From the NCBI RefSeq assembly GCF_002251365.1, contig NZ_NPJH01000076.1, positions 1 to 64,000 of the forward strand: a DNA stretch of 64,000 nt. The letters run 5' to 3'. This document shows, piece by piece, positions 1 to 8,246 of the stretch (position 1 is its first letter; each line of letters starts with the position of its first letter). The stretch comes from Prevotella sp. P3-122. GTDB taxonomy: Bacteria; Bacteroidota; Bacteroidia; Bacteroidales; Bacteroidaceae. The notes below the pieces were generated by a model. It worked only from the letters and a program-made list of their open reading frames with translations. It made no database searches and was not told where the DNA came from. A program made the position numbers and the translations under genes.

Positions 1-94
1 TAAAGGTACGAAAAATACTTGAGAATAAAGACGATTCTGAGTTAAACAACTATAACAAAACAAACAAAATCACACGACTGGTAACGAATCTAAC

Positions 95-865
95 CTACGT
101 GGCTATAGTTTTCGGACAGTCTCCCCCTTGATGGAATTTTGCACCAAAACCGTTGCCGTTGGCCTTGTTCCTTTGCTTATGCTGCAATAACTTCTCAATG
201 GTCTCTGGCTTCAAATAAAATCTGTCTGGCACTTCATCATCCAGAATGTGTTTAAGCAAAATGCCACGGTCTTTCGGCTGTGGTATTGCACTTTCCGGCA
301 CGTCAAACAAATCGGCTTGGAATGTTCGTATATTAGTCCAATAGATGCGCTTTCTGACTTGTGCCGATACCAACGCGGAATTGATATGCACACCTTTCAC
401 GCCCAATGCCTGGTCAATGACGGCCTCCCATTGCTTGCCCATTTCCACGTTTTCCAGCATGAAAAGCACGTTGGGGTTGGCCTCTCTGACCTCTGCCAAA
501 ATTCGCACGTACTCCCAAAACAGATAACTTTGCCCTGCAAACTCAAATCCTTGCTCTTTCAGTTCCATGTAACGTGCCAATGTCAGCACCTTTTCATGGG
601 CTGTCGTACTCATGCCAACACGCTTGCCTGCAAAACTGAACGATTGGCACGGGCTTCCTCCAATGAGCAAATCAACATGCCCCAACGTCCGTGCCTCGAC
701 GTTACGCACGTCGCCTAATTGCACGGTGTCCGGGAAATTGAGTTGAGTTTGTTTGATTGCCCATTTGTCAATCTCGCTTGCATAATAGCGTGTGACGGGT
801 ATGCCCATATCGCGTAATGCAATCTGGCCACAACTCATGCCGTCAAATAAGGATAAAACAATCAT
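95..865 (-). CDS. DNA (cytosine-5) methyltransferase, C-terminally truncated
   Basis: The protein (256 aa) starts with the SAM-binding motif I of C5 methyltransferases (LSLFDGMSCG), then the catalytic PCQS loop (motif IV), an ENV motif (VI) and QVRKR (motif VIII). The chosen ATG at 865 overlaps the stop of the upstream gene (ATGA), which favours translational coupling over an in-frame ATG 26 codons upstream. The protein ends right after the variable region; the motif IX/X block (usually RxLTxxExxRLQ) that closes the SAM pocket is absent, and I see no clear continuation in other frames before the window edge. It probably modified phage DNA and may now be inactive. Family confidence is high, activity doubtful. 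Confidence 0.85.
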   Translation of the reverse strand: MIVLSLFDGMSCGQIALRDMGIPVTRYYASEIDKWAIKQTQLNFPDTVQLGDVRNVEARTLGHVDLLIGGSPCQSFSFAGKRVGMSTTAHEKVLTLARYMELKEQGFEFAGQSYLFWEYVRILAEVREANPNVLFMLENVEMGKQWEAVIDQALGVKGVHINSALVSAQVRKRIYWTNIRTFQADLFDVPESAIPQPKDRGILLKHILDDEVPDRFYLKPETIEKLLQHKQRNKANGNGFGAKFHQGGDCPKTIAT

Positions 866-1059
866 AAAGGGGTATGCTTGATTATTTGTCTGCAATTCGC
901 TTTCCAACTCGCTTCGCACACGGAATTTGTACAACCTATCCATCGTCCTTTAGGGTCGTACACATTATATTGGGGCCATTGGTCGGTAAAATCGGCCACG
1001 ACTGTATGACGGTCGTACTCATAAACGACTTGATGGAAAAGGTCAATCACAAATGCCAT
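862..1059 (-). CDS. hypothetical phage protein, 65 aa
   Basis: This small soluble protein has no motif I recognise. Its TGA overlaps the ATG of the downstream methyltransferase (ATGA), so both are likely translated in a coupled way. It contains two Cys (C43, C48) and several aromatic residues but no zinc-knuckle spacing. It is part of the minus-strand phage operon. Confidence 0.6.
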   Translation of the reverse strand: MAFVIDLFHQVVYEYDRHTVVADFTDQWPQYNVYDPKGRWIGCTNSVCEASWKANCRQIIKHTPL

Positions 1060-1073
1060 GATGCTGCTGTCGG

Positions 1074-1193
1074 TTACTTGTTATCTTTCACATTCTGGGG
1101 TTGTTCGTTACTTTCCCCTTCCCTTGTGGTAAAGCGTATTCGGGGAATAACTCTAACTGTACGAAATGCCGTTTTTTGCTTTTTAGTTTTCAT
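1074..1193 (-). CDS. hypothetical small basic protein, 39 aa
   Basis: The reading frame starts at ATG 1193, inside the last codons of the upstream gene (11-nt overlap), and encodes a Lys/Arg-rich peptide with an acidic/amide tail. A longer in-frame start lies within the upstream gene and is less likely. No family is recognised; a DNA-binding accessory role would be a guess from charge alone. Confidence 0.4.
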   Translation of the reverse strand: MKTKKQKTAFRTVRVIPRIRFTTREGESNEQPQNVKDNK

Positions 1194-1467
1194 CGTCCTG
1201 GCCCTCCATCGTTTTGAGAAAATCATTTGCTTCGTTAATAATGTGTTGGCGTGTGTCACCATCGGAAATGTCGCAATGCTTTTCCCAAATGGTAATCCAG
1301 AAACACCACACTTTCACTTGTACCTTGACCACGTAATAAACGGGATAATCTACATTATCAATAATGGCTGCACCGTTGTTGTCATTAGCCATCTGGACTG
1401 CAACCTTGGTGTCAATGGTCTCTTCAATGGCTCTTGTTTGCCTTGTATGCTTAAATGTTACTTTCAT
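1183..1467 (-). CDS. hypothetical phage protein, 94 aa
   Basis: The central part is beta-rich and aromatic (YPVYYVVKVQVKVWCFWITIW), followed by a helical acidic tail. I recognise no family. It is packed between the lectin-like gene and the small basic gene on the same strand, consistent with a phage operon member. Confidence 0.55.
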   Translation of the reverse strand: MKVTFKHTRQTRAIEETIDTKVAVQMANDNNGAAIIDNVDYPVYYVVKVQVKVWCFWITIWEKHCDISDGDTRQHIINEANDFLKTMEGQDDEN

Positions 1468-1524
1468 TGTCGTTTGCCTATTATCGGCACGGCTTTCGCC
1501 GTGCCAAAGATTAAAGTTTGAAGA

Positions 1525-2217
1525 TTAAGAAATAAATGCTGAGACGGGGCGCACTCGATACGTGCCCGTGGCCTTAGTGATGGTGTTCATGCCGCCGTTG
1601 TTGAGGTTCAGAGTCCATGCGTTGGTCGCGCTGTACTCGGTCGAAGTCCAATACCAATCATCGGCAATGGGTTGGCCACCTGCTTTTTCCAATGCTGCAT
1701 TGACCTCCTTACGATGTGTGAAGATAAACAGCATTTCACCAATGCTTGGAATGTACCAACCATCGCTCAGGCTGATATTGTCAGACAGTCCGACGGCCTT
1801 TAGATGTTCGGTGTTCTTCTGGCCGTTCCAATCGGACACGGCATCAATGCAGGTGTCAATGTAGTTGCCTTTGAGGTTCGACGGGTCTTTCTGCTTGGTC
1901 AACGTCGTTTCCTCACCATCGTTGCAATCTCGGAGTGCAATAATGATACTGCGTTCACCTTGCACCAACAAAACACCCATTGCATCCTCTGGGGGTGTCA
2001 ACGTGGCCTTGTACGGCGCAATGGTCTTTTTCTCATCGTCGCAAATGTAGTAAACACCATCCTTTGGGTGTTTGCCATTTGTCGGTACTGATGGGGTCGG
2101 GGCTTCATCTTCCACCATGAATTTGTACATTTCACGGCAAACCTCGATGCTCTTTGGTTCGTCACTGATGGCAAACTCTTTCAAAAGTTCCATCTTTAGT
2201 TTCTGATTCTCTGTCAT
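1525..2217 (-). CDS. C-type-lectin-like (DUF1566/Lcl-type) protein, candidate variable protein
   Basis: The 230-aa protein has a helical N-terminus (1-40), a linker with a PTPSVP stretch, and a C-terminal domain with WYIPSIGEM, WYWTSTEYSATNAW and YRVRPVSAF. This is the signature of the DUF1566/C-type lectin fold used by bacteroidal surface proteins and by the variable proteins of diversity-generating retroelements. The last 40 residues are rich in AAC codons, the substrate codon of such systems. No reverse transcriptase or template repeat is visible in the window. The position inside a replication module is unusual for a tail or surface protein. Fold assignment is fairly sure; diversification is speculative. 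Confidence 0.7.
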   Translation of the reverse strand: MTENQKLKMELLKEFAISDEPKSIEVCREMYKFMVEDEAPTPSVPTNGKHPKDGVYYICDDEKKTIAPYKATLTPPEDAMGVLLVQGERSIIIALRDCNDGEETTLTKQKDPSNLKGNYIDTCIDAVSDWNGQKNTEHLKAVGLSDNISLSDGWYIPSIGEMLFIFTHRKEVNAALEKAGGQPIADDWYWTSTEYSATNAWTLNLNNGGMNTITKATGTYRVRPVSAFIS

Positions 2218-2244
2218 ACAATAATTAAATTAGGGGTTGTTAAA

Positions 2245-4197
2245 CTAATCTTTCAAATAATAAGGTGTGGTGTAACCTGCACCTTTGAGTGGTAAATCCG
2301 CACACCAACCAATCGGGGTGCTAAACAGTGCCTCAACGTCGGCCAACGTCTGGTCGGGCGTTGCCTCAACAATAATTTCGTCATGGATATGGAAAACCAC
2401 GTTGAGGTGCTGTTGCCTGGCCCTCAGAATGACAATGCCCAAAATGTCACGGGCAATGGCTTGCACAATGTTCTCTGTGAGTTTGCCGCCATACGTTCTG
2501 ACGTTGCCCCATTTCTTAGTGGTTTGGTTCAAACCCTCATACTCAATAATTTCATGGTCGCCACGCCATCCGTCACCATATTCAATGCCAACATTCGCTC
2601 TGGGGTAACAGATAACACGGCCAGACGGCAATGTTATTGTCAGCATCCCCCATCGCTTGCCAATCTCAATGCCACGATGTACGGGTACGGTTTTTCCCGT
2701 CTTTAGGGCTGTAATAGCAGCTTTCTCGATCGTGGCCCACATCTTCACAATTTTGGGGTTGGAATTACGCCAAAGATTCACGATTTCCTTTTCTTCGGAT
2801 TCTGCCAAACCTAAACGCTTGCCACCCATTGCCTCCAATGCAGACACACCGCCTCCATATCCCAATGCCAATGTTGCAATCTTGCCTTTCTGCCTCAACT
2901 CAGCATTTTGGCCGTGCTTCTCTACGGGCTTGTTAAACATCTGGCTTGCCGTGGCACAATAGATGTCGCCGCCTTTCCGGAACACGTCCAACACCCATTG
3001 CTCACCTGCCAACCATGCAATTACACGGCACTCAATGGCTGAAAAGTCGCATACATGAAATGTGTGGCCTGGTGCTGCAATGAACGCTGTGCGGATTAAC
3101 TCACTGAGTACATAAGTGACGTTAGCATAATTCATTTCAAACTCTGTCAAATCACCCTGACGTACCAAATAACGGGCATCGTCCAGACTTTCCAAATGGT
3201 TCTGTGGTAGGTTCTGTACTTGCACCAATCGGCCTGCCCATCTGCCTGTACGTGCTGCACCGCAAAACTGCAAAAGCCCGTGAATACGGCCATCATTGCA
3301 AACGCATTTCAACATGGCTGCATACTTCTTATTGCTGGTCTTACCCATTTCACGGCGCAATGCCAAAATCTTCTGGGCCTTTGGCCAATACTTCAATTGG
3401 CCGTCCAACTCATCCAGATTCTTTTTGTTGAGGCTGGCCACGGTCATGCCCGTAACCTTGGAAATGTAGGCTTTCAATTGGGCTGGGCTGTTGGGGTTCT
3501 CCAATCCGCTTATGGTCTTTGCCTCTTGCAGCAACTCGGCCTTAAACTCATCGTCAAACCTTGCAGCGGCCTCAACCAACGGCAAATCAATCATCACGCC
3601 ACGGTCGTTGATTTCTTGGTCGGCAATGTACAACTCATCATCAAATGCAGGGGCCTCCAGACGGCGCACTTTGGCCAAAATCTGTTGCTCAACCTCCACG
3701 TCTCTGATATTGTACTTTTTGAATACCTCCCAACGGTCGGGCGCGTCGCTTGGCAAATGCCTCTTTCCGTTCTTGGCCGGGATGGAGAAATAACGGATTA
3801 GGATTTTGCCCTCTTTCATCTTACCATCGGCCAATTTCAGCACCTCACCGCATTGCCCCAATGACAGCGGCAAACCCATACGGGCTGCACGTACCATCGT
3901 GCATTTCCATTGTGAGGCTGGCAATGGCTCTGGCAATCCCATCCACTTGCTGATGCAAATACGCTCAAATGCAGCATTAAACGCTGTCTTTGTCACGGAT
4001 GGGTCTGTGAGTGCTGCCATAACATCGGCTGGCAATTCTTCACCCTGCGCCAAATCCACACATACGACGGGGCCACCATCCACGCTATATGCAAAAAGCA
4101 ATATCATGAAATCTGGGGCTTCAACGTATTTGTAAACTCCGCAATCGGCCAAATCGTTGCTGCTGTACGTTTCGATGTCAATTCCTAATTCTTTCAT
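2245..4197 (-). CDS. phage family A DNA polymerase with 3'-5' exonuclease
   Basis: The 650-aa protein carries an N-terminal proofreading exonuclease: Exo I at D7/E9 (DIET), Exo II near residues 71-79, and Exo III Y162-D166. The family A polymerase core has motif A at 384-389 (DFSAIE), motif B around 435-448 (RQKGKIATLALGYG) and motif C at 605-607 (HDE). All catalytic residues are present, so it should be an active replicative phage polymerase. There is no 5'-3' exonuclease domain. It sits directly downstream of DUF2815 and DUF2800, a gene order typical of phage replication modules. Confidence 0.95.
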   Translation of the reverse strand: MKELGIDIETYSSNDLADCGVYKYVEAPDFMILLFAYSVDGGPVVCVDLAQGEELPADVMAALTDPSVTKTAFNAAFERICISKWMGLPEPLPASQWKCTMVRAARMGLPLSLGQCGEVLKLADGKMKEGKILIRYFSIPAKNGKRHLPSDAPDRWEVFKKYNIRDVEVEQQILAKVRRLEAPAFDDELYIADQEINDRGVMIDLPLVEAAARFDDEFKAELLQEAKTISGLENPNSPAQLKAYISKVTGMTVASLNKKNLDELDGQLKYWPKAQKILALRREMGKTSNKKYAAMLKCVCNDGRIHGLLQFCGAARTGRWAGRLVQVQNLPQNHLESLDDARYLVRQGDLTEFEMNYANVTYVLSELIRTAFIAAPGHTFHVCDFSAIECRVIAWLAGEQWVLDVFRKGGDIYCATASQMFNKPVEKHGQNAELRQKGKIATLALGYGGGVSALEAMGGKRLGLAESEEKEIVNLWRNSNPKIVKMWATIEKAAITALKTGKTVPVHRGIEIGKRWGMLTITLPSGRVICYPRANVGIEYGDGWRGDHEIIEYEGLNQTTKKWGNVRTYGGKLTENIVQAIARDILGIVILRARQQHLNVVFHIHDEIIVEATPDQTLADVEALFSTPIGWCADLPLKGAGYTTPYYLKD

Positions 4198-4292
4198 TCT
4201 CTCTGTTATTTAAGAATGGCCGTGGGTGTCCTAAGCCTTTAATCCCATGTGGGTGTTACCACTACCACCACCCACGGCCAATCATTCACGGT

Positions 4293-4880
4293 TTACAAAT
4301 CCTCATCATCTTCATCATCCATCGGGATATTGCCAAATGCTTCGCTCTGGCTGACGCTGCCGCCAAACTGCTCATCATCCTTGCACTTACGCACGGCCTC
4401 CAAAGCTGCTGCAATGCCACACTTACCATTGACCTTGTAGCCATAGAATGTGACACATACCCATGCCCACACGCCGCTGTAAATCTCATCCTCATCAATG
4501 ATGGGCTGGCCGCTTCGGTCGGTCACGCTGGGTTTCTTGCCTGTCTTGGCGTTGATGTAAACGTGGCCCTGGTAGGCTTCATCGTCTTTGCTCTCACCAT
4601 CACGCAATGGGTAGGCATCCGATGTTTCGTCAATCTTCGGCTTCTTACCTCCCCAATACTTTGTAATGGCTTGGTCGTAGGCGGCTTTGATGCAGCCTTT
4701 GAGGGCTTCAACCGTCTCTTTCTGGCTCTTCGGAATTAGTATGCCCGTTTGGTACTTGGCACGGCTATCGTCACCATCGGGGCCGGTGTACTTCTCGAAA
4801 AGATGTGTGTAACTCAATCGGCACGGGCCGATTACAACTGTACGCTCGTCGTTCTTGGGCAAAATGTTTGGTTTCATCAT
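4293..4880 (-). CDS. DUF2815 phage protein, probable ssDNA-binding replication accessory
   Basis: The 195-aa protein has the layout of the DUF2815 family: an N-terminal beta-rich part (VVIGPCRLSYTHLFEKY), a central YQTGILIPK segment, a GVWAWVCVTFYGY strand, and a very acidic C-terminal tail (MDDEDDEDL). Such tails are typical of single-stranded DNA-binding proteins that recruit replication partners. DUF2815 normally lies next to a phage family A polymerase and DUF2800, as here. The function is inferred from fold-type and context. Confidence 0.85.
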   Translation of the reverse strand: MMKPNILPKNDERTVVIGPCRLSYTHLFEKYTGPDGDDSRAKYQTGILIPKSQKETVEALKGCIKAAYDQAITKYWGGKKPKIDETSDAYPLRDGESKDDEAYQGHVYINAKTGKKPSVTDRSGQPIIDEDEIYSGVWAWVCVTFYGYKVNGKCGIAAALEAVRKCKDDEQFGGSVSQSEAFGNIPMDDEDDEDL

Positions 4881-4914
4881 AGTTGTAATGAAATTAAAAA
4901 TTAAACTTTAGTTA

Positions 4915-6069
4915 TTATTCGCTTAAATCAACTTTGGAAAAATCGTCGGTGTCTAACTCCGGCCTCTTGTCAGATTCAGGCACTAACGTCGGCTTGCCTT
5001 GGGGCTTGTCAATCCACTCACCGCAAATCTCGGCAAATCGTTTCTTGCCAATGATTTTCTCCAAATCGGTAATGGTTTTCAGTTCCCTTGGCTTCATGTA
5101 GGCATCTTCGGCAAACTCTGCCTTGGATAATGCGCCCATCACGGCCTCTTGGTCTGTGATTTTGCGGACACTGCGCCCTGCAACCAACTTGAAACCTTGG
5201 TACTTCTGGCCGTTCAATGCCTGCTCCAATGTGTACTCATCCACGCCCTTAATCCATGTCTTGATTGTGTCTAACATGGGCAAAACGCGGCTGGCCATTT
5301 CTTCGGGGCTGATTGTCTTTGGGTCGGGGTGCTGCTTCACGGCTGCAAATGTGAGGTCGGCCAATGCCTTGCAGGTCGCTTTGACCTTGCAGAATTGACA
5401 CCATTCGCCGGGTATCTGGTGGCCTTTACCCTCAAACGCTTCTTTGGCTTTCGGCATGAGTTGGTACGTTGCCCATGCAAGCAAATTAACGGTATTTAAC
5501 TCATACTCGCTCAGGTTGTCAATACGTGGCTGTACGATGGTCATTCTTACACGTTGGATATTGTACTCAAAACTAAACTGTGAGTATGCGCCCAAAGCGT
5601 AAATCTGCATTTGTGGGTTCTTGACGGATGACACCTTTACACCTTTGCCATACTTGAAATCAATAATCTCCATCGTGCCATCTGCAATGATAACGGCATC
5701 GGCCGTGCCAAATGCCTCTGGCATCCACTCTGAGAAATCCAATTTGACCTCAACCAACAATTGGGCATCGGGTGTTTTGGCACGGGCGGCATTGTACTTT
5801 TCCAGCACGATCGTTTTGTACGTGTCGGTGTACTCATCCATTTCTCCCGTGTGGTACTTGTCGAAAAGCTGCTTAATCTCGGCATCCTCATCGACTGTTG
5901 GCAAACCCAAAAATCCTTTGAGGTGCTTGGCGCAATAGGCGTGTGCCAATGTACCCTCTTCTGCAAAGGTGCTGCCGCTGTCGGCAATGTTCTCTTCCAG
6001 ACGTGGGGCGGCTGTGCAATTGAGCCATCTGTGGGCCGCTGACGGGCTTAATAATGCGTGTCCTGCCAT
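4915..6069 (-). CDS. DUF2800 phage protein, PD-(D/E)XK nuclease-like
   Basis: The 384-aa protein starts with the DUF2800 signature (ALLSPSAAHRWLNCTAAPRLEE). A PD-(D/E)XK-type core follows near residues 120-155 (GTADAVIIADGTMEIIDFKYG), with D and E-I-D-F-K in the expected places. A CQFCKVKATC segment in the middle resembles the cysteine motif of Fe-S RecB-like nucleases. It probably processes DNA ends during recombination-linked replication beside the polymerase and DUF2815. The family call is strong; nuclease activity is inferred. Confidence 0.88.
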   Translation of the reverse strand: MAGHALLSPSAAHRWLNCTAAPRLEENIADSGSTFAEEGTLAHAYCAKHLKGFLGLPTVDEDAEIKQLFDKYHTGEMDEYTDTYKTIVLEKYNAARAKTPDAQLLVEVKLDFSEWMPEAFGTADAVIIADGTMEIIDFKYGKGVKVSSVKNPQMQIYALGAYSQFSFEYNIQRVRMTIVQPRIDNLSEYELNTVNLLAWATYQLMPKAKEAFEGKGHQIPGEWCQFCKVKATCKALADLTFAAVKQHPDPKTISPEEMASRVLPMLDTIKTWIKGVDEYTLEQALNGQKYQGFKLVAGRSVRKITDQEAVMGALSKAEFAEDAYMKPRELKTITDLEKIIGKKRFAEICGEWIDKPQGKPTLVPESDKRPELDTDDFSKVDLSE

Positions 6070-6072
6070 AAC

Positions 6073-6639
6073 TCAAAATGCCTCTTTAATTCCGATTGTG
6101 CCATCTTCCAATACTTCCAGACGTTCACACTCTGCAATGAATTGTCGCGCCTCATCCTGGCCCTTTTCTGTAATGAGGGCTGACGGCTTGTCTGAGCCTA
6201 ACAAAGCGGCTGTGTTCTTAAACCACGATGTCAGTTGGCGGTGGTACTTCTTATAAAGTTCTCCATCCGTCTCGTCTTTGTAGTTCTCGCCCTCGATACG
6301 CTGACGGGTTCGGTGCATGGCATCGCGGATGTCTTGCTCTGTCAGTTCCTTGGGTTCTTCCTCGGCTGGGGCTTCGGCCTCTGCCTCTGGTTCGGGTTCT
6401 GGTGCTGCCTCTTCTGCCGGGGCTTCAACCTCTGGGGCTGGTGCTTCGGCTGTTTCTGCCTTACGGCCACGCTTCTTTGCAGGGGCGGCGGCTTCTGGTT
6501 GCTCACTTGCTGACGGTTCGGGATTCTGGGCCTCAACGGTCGGCATCCGTCTGTGGCCAATGACGGCATTAACCAATGCCACCAATTCAGGCGTTACGCC
6601 TAAATCCACATGAATGTGTACGCTAAAATCTGTTTTCAT
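6073..6639 (-). CDS. hypothetical phage protein with Ala/Pro/Glu-rich linker, 188 aa
   Basis: Residues 1-30 form a short folded segment. A low-complexity Ala-Pro-Glu stretch with a KKRGRK basic patch follows (about 45-95), and then a helical C-terminal domain (TEQDIRDAMHRTRQRIEGE onward). It ends 3 nt before the DUF2800 start. The architecture of an AP-hook-like basic patch, acidic linker and helical domain fits a DNA-associated adaptor, but no family is recognised. Confidence 0.65.
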   Translation of the reverse strand: MKTDFSVHIHVDLGVTPELVALVNAVIGHRRMPTVEAQNPEPSASEQPEAAAPAKKRGRKAETAEAPAPEVEAPAEEAAPEPEPEAEAEAPAEEEPKELTEQDIRDAMHRTRQRIEGENYKDETDGELYKKYHRQLTSWFKNTAALLGSDKPSALITEKGQDEARQFIAECERLEVLEDGTIGIKEAF

Positions 6640-6659
6640 ACGACTGAAAAATTAAATGA

Positions 6660-6761
6660 TTATTCACTCATTTCTTTTGCTAACTCTCTGATGTCCTTTG
6701 CCAGAATGATTATCAGTCCGATGCAAAGTACAATTTCAATGATAGTTCCGATTATTGGCAT
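6660..6761 (-). CDS. single-pass small membrane protein, 33 aa
   Basis: This short frame begins MPIIGTIIEIVLCIGLIIIL and continues with a charged tail (AKDIRELAKEMSE). That gives one transmembrane helix and a short amphipathic cytosolic end. It fills the gap between the HTH gene and the 188-aa gene on the same strand, with 3 nt to the HTH stop. Very small phage membrane proteins are common in early operons. It is supported by frame, hydropathy and packing only. Confidence 0.5.
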   Translation of the reverse strand: MPIIGTIIEIVLCIGLIIILAKDIRELAKEMSE

Positions 6762-6764
6762 AAC

Positions 6765-6965
6765 TTATAAATAGTTTTCTTCCCAACATTCGACAATCCA
6801 TTTGCCCGTTGTCACTCTTCGATTGTCTGCCTTTCGCACACGGAATTTGAGGCTACCACTGTCAAAATAGCGATATATGGTGTGTCGTTCCACGCCTAAC
6901 GCTTTTGCCGCTTCCTGCACGGTGTAACGGCCATCGGGTTCGACTTGGGGCCTGGTGTTAATCAT
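6765..6965 (-). CDS. excisionase-type helix-turn-helix protein
   Basis: This is a 66-aa MerR-like/HTH_17 protein: YTVQEAAKALGVERHTIYRYFDSG forms the helix-turn-helix and RRVTTGKWIVECWEE the wing-like end. Proteins of this kind are recombination directionality factors or small phage regulators. Its ATG overlaps the stop of the upstream 64-aa gene (ATGA). No integrase is visible nearby, so it could equally be a transcription or replication regulator. Confidence 0.8.
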   Translation of the reverse strand: MINTRPQVEPDGRYTVQEAAKALGVERHTIYRYFDSGSLKFRVRKADNRRVTTGKWIVECWEENYL

Positions 6966-7156
6966 ATCGCGCTCTTGGTAATGGTTAATTCATTCTTGGC
7001 ATAATCCGTTTGCACACTGAACTTGCACCCTAACAGATTTTGCATCTGGTAGGCCGTGGATTTTCCGTTGTCACACTGCTGGGCGTTTGGCAGAATAAAC
7101 GTGCGTGTCTCACCCATCGCCATGCCTCTTAAATCTTCTCTGGTTATTCTTTCCAT
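6962..7156 (-). CDS. hypothetical phage protein, 64 aa
   Basis: The protein opens MERITREDLRGMAMGETRTF and has a C-terminal beta-rich part. The phrase 'ITREDLRxMxxGET' reads like a short regulatory or DNA-mimic protein, but no family is recognised. It is translationally coupled to the HTH gene. Confidence 0.55.
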   Translation of the reverse strand: MERITREDLRGMAMGETRTFILPNAQQCDNGKSTAYQMQNLLGCKFSVQTDYAKNELTITKSAI

Positions 7157-7173
7157 ACGAAATGTTGTTTGGG

Positions 7174-7389
7174 TTACTTGAAATCAATCTCTTCAATCAG
7201 CCAATTAAGCACATACATACGCTGCTCGTATTCCTCTAAATCAATGCAATGCTCTTGGCTGTCTGACGCTTGGGCCAAAATCCTAATCATGACCCTCAAT
7301 TTTACCAACTCTTTTTTTAGGTCGGTGGGGAGGTACATCGTTTGACCTTTTAATACGATGTGCTCTTTTTTTTGCTCTTCTGTTTGCAT
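7174..7389 (-). CDS. hypothetical helical protein, first gene of phage operon, 71 aa
   Basis: The protein is mainly helical (LPTDLKKELVKLRVMIRILAQ, then an acidic half ending NWLIEEIDFK). It is the promoter-proximal gene of the minus-strand phage module, about 130 nt downstream of the candidate promoter at 7522-7529. Function unknown. Confidence 0.55.
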   Translation of the reverse strand: MQTEEQKKEHIVLKGQTMYLPTDLKKELVKLRVMIRILAQASDSQEHCIDLEEYEQRMYVLNWLIEEIDFK

Positions 7390-7521
7390 AATGCGACGAT
7401 TTGTGTTAAATTTTACTTAAATTCGTTACTTACACACGTATACTTTATACTTCCCTAAAACTATGACTATAACTATCTAAATATCAACACAATTCAAACT
7501 TGCATAAATTTACGACTAACA

Positions 7522-7529
7522 CAAAGGTA
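7522..7529 (-). promoter_or_regulatory. candidate promoter -7 box of the phage operon
   Basis: On the minus strand the box reads TACCTTTG, a full match to the Bacteroidetes -7 consensus TAnnTTTG. A T-run stands where the TTTG -33 element is expected. It lies upstream of the first minus-strand gene with a leader of about 130 nt. No other good box is seen between 7390 and 7560. Confidence 0.5.
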
Positions 7530-7709
7530 ACATATTCGTCGAAAAAAATTAGCCTGATTTATAATTGAAAGACAGTTGCAAATATACTACTTTTACCTTT
7601 TCCTTGGAATTATTTTTTGCCTTCAAAGAAAAAAATAAGACCAATTATCCGCTTCCCTCCTTTTTTATACCCATCCAAAATCGTCTTTGCTTTCGACCTT
7701 GTTCAAAGA

Positions 7710-7884
7710 TATACATGAACAGGTCAATAAATATGTCAGTCAGTTCATGTATATATAGTACATGACTTCTGACTTGTTTTGTCTTTTGACCGAATTCGAT
7801 TTCATTGTCATCGTAGAGCCCCGTCTTTAATCAAGTCAAAATATTAGTCAGTCAGTTCGTGTATATATAACACGACTTTCTGAC
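7710..7884. repeat. two related palindromic repeats with compensatory changes
   Basis: Copy 1 pairs GTCAG (7739-7743) with CTGAC (7769-7773) and TCATGTA (7745-7751) with TACATGA (7759-7765). Copy 2 pairs GTCAG (7851-7855) with CTGAC (7880-7884) and TCGTGT (7857-7862) with ACACGA (7870-7875). The A-to-G change in the left arm is matched by T-to-C in the right arm. Each copy is preceded by GTCA, making a GTCAGTCAG direct repeat. A further inverted arm (7709-7720) matches 7743-7754. The site lies in a gene-free stretch (7530-8012) between the phage module and the mobile element. It could be recombinase core/arm sites, a protein-binding site or paired RNA hairpins. Confidence 0.6.
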
Positions 7885-8012
7885 TTGTTTCGTATAAGGT
7901 CTTTTTTCTTTTTTTTGAAGGTCTCTTCTTTTATTGTTTCCACGTTGTGTTAATGATGTTCCATTTATAGAGATTTCAGCATTTACGATTCCCACGAAAG
8001 TTTGTTTTCGTG

Positions 8013-8246
8013 TGCAAAGTTACGGAGAGAGAACGTCCACCAAGAAGCGTTCCCTATCTTCAGCAAAATTTGACGGAAACTTTCCGCAATCACAGATTCC
8101 GGCATTTTATAAAATTTTATCCTTGATTTCTTGTCTGTCGTCCTTTCACTCTCCGTCTGAGACGGCACATGAAAACAATCCTTTCAGGAGAAGTCGAAAG
8201 ACCTTGAGTAAAGGGGAACAAGTTTAACAAATTAAAGTTTAAGAAT
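8013..8246 (+). promoter_or_regulatory. leader 1 of the Frpo-like leader family
   Basis: Arms GTGC (8012-8015) with GCAC (8165-8168), ACGGAGAG (8022-8029) with CTCTCCGT (8149-8156), and CAAG (8041-8044) with CTTG (8122-8125) nest into one long hairpin. On the minus strand the left arm reads TAACTTTG (8015-8022) with TTGG 17 nt upstream, a Bacteroidetes promoter pointing away from the gene in duplex DNA but towards it if the minus strand folds. The purine stretch AAGGGGAACAAG precedes the start codon. Confidence 0.55.

Noticed and set aside
248-718. Long plus-strand frame opposite the cytosine methyltransferase
   Set aside because: Its residues are a shadow of the methyltransferase codons, with no motif and no leader; the minus frame has all family motifs.
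3220-3801. 193-codon plus-strand frame inside the DNA polymerase gene
   Set aside because: It is antisense to conserved polymerase sequence and Cys/His/Leu-rich without recognisable domains.
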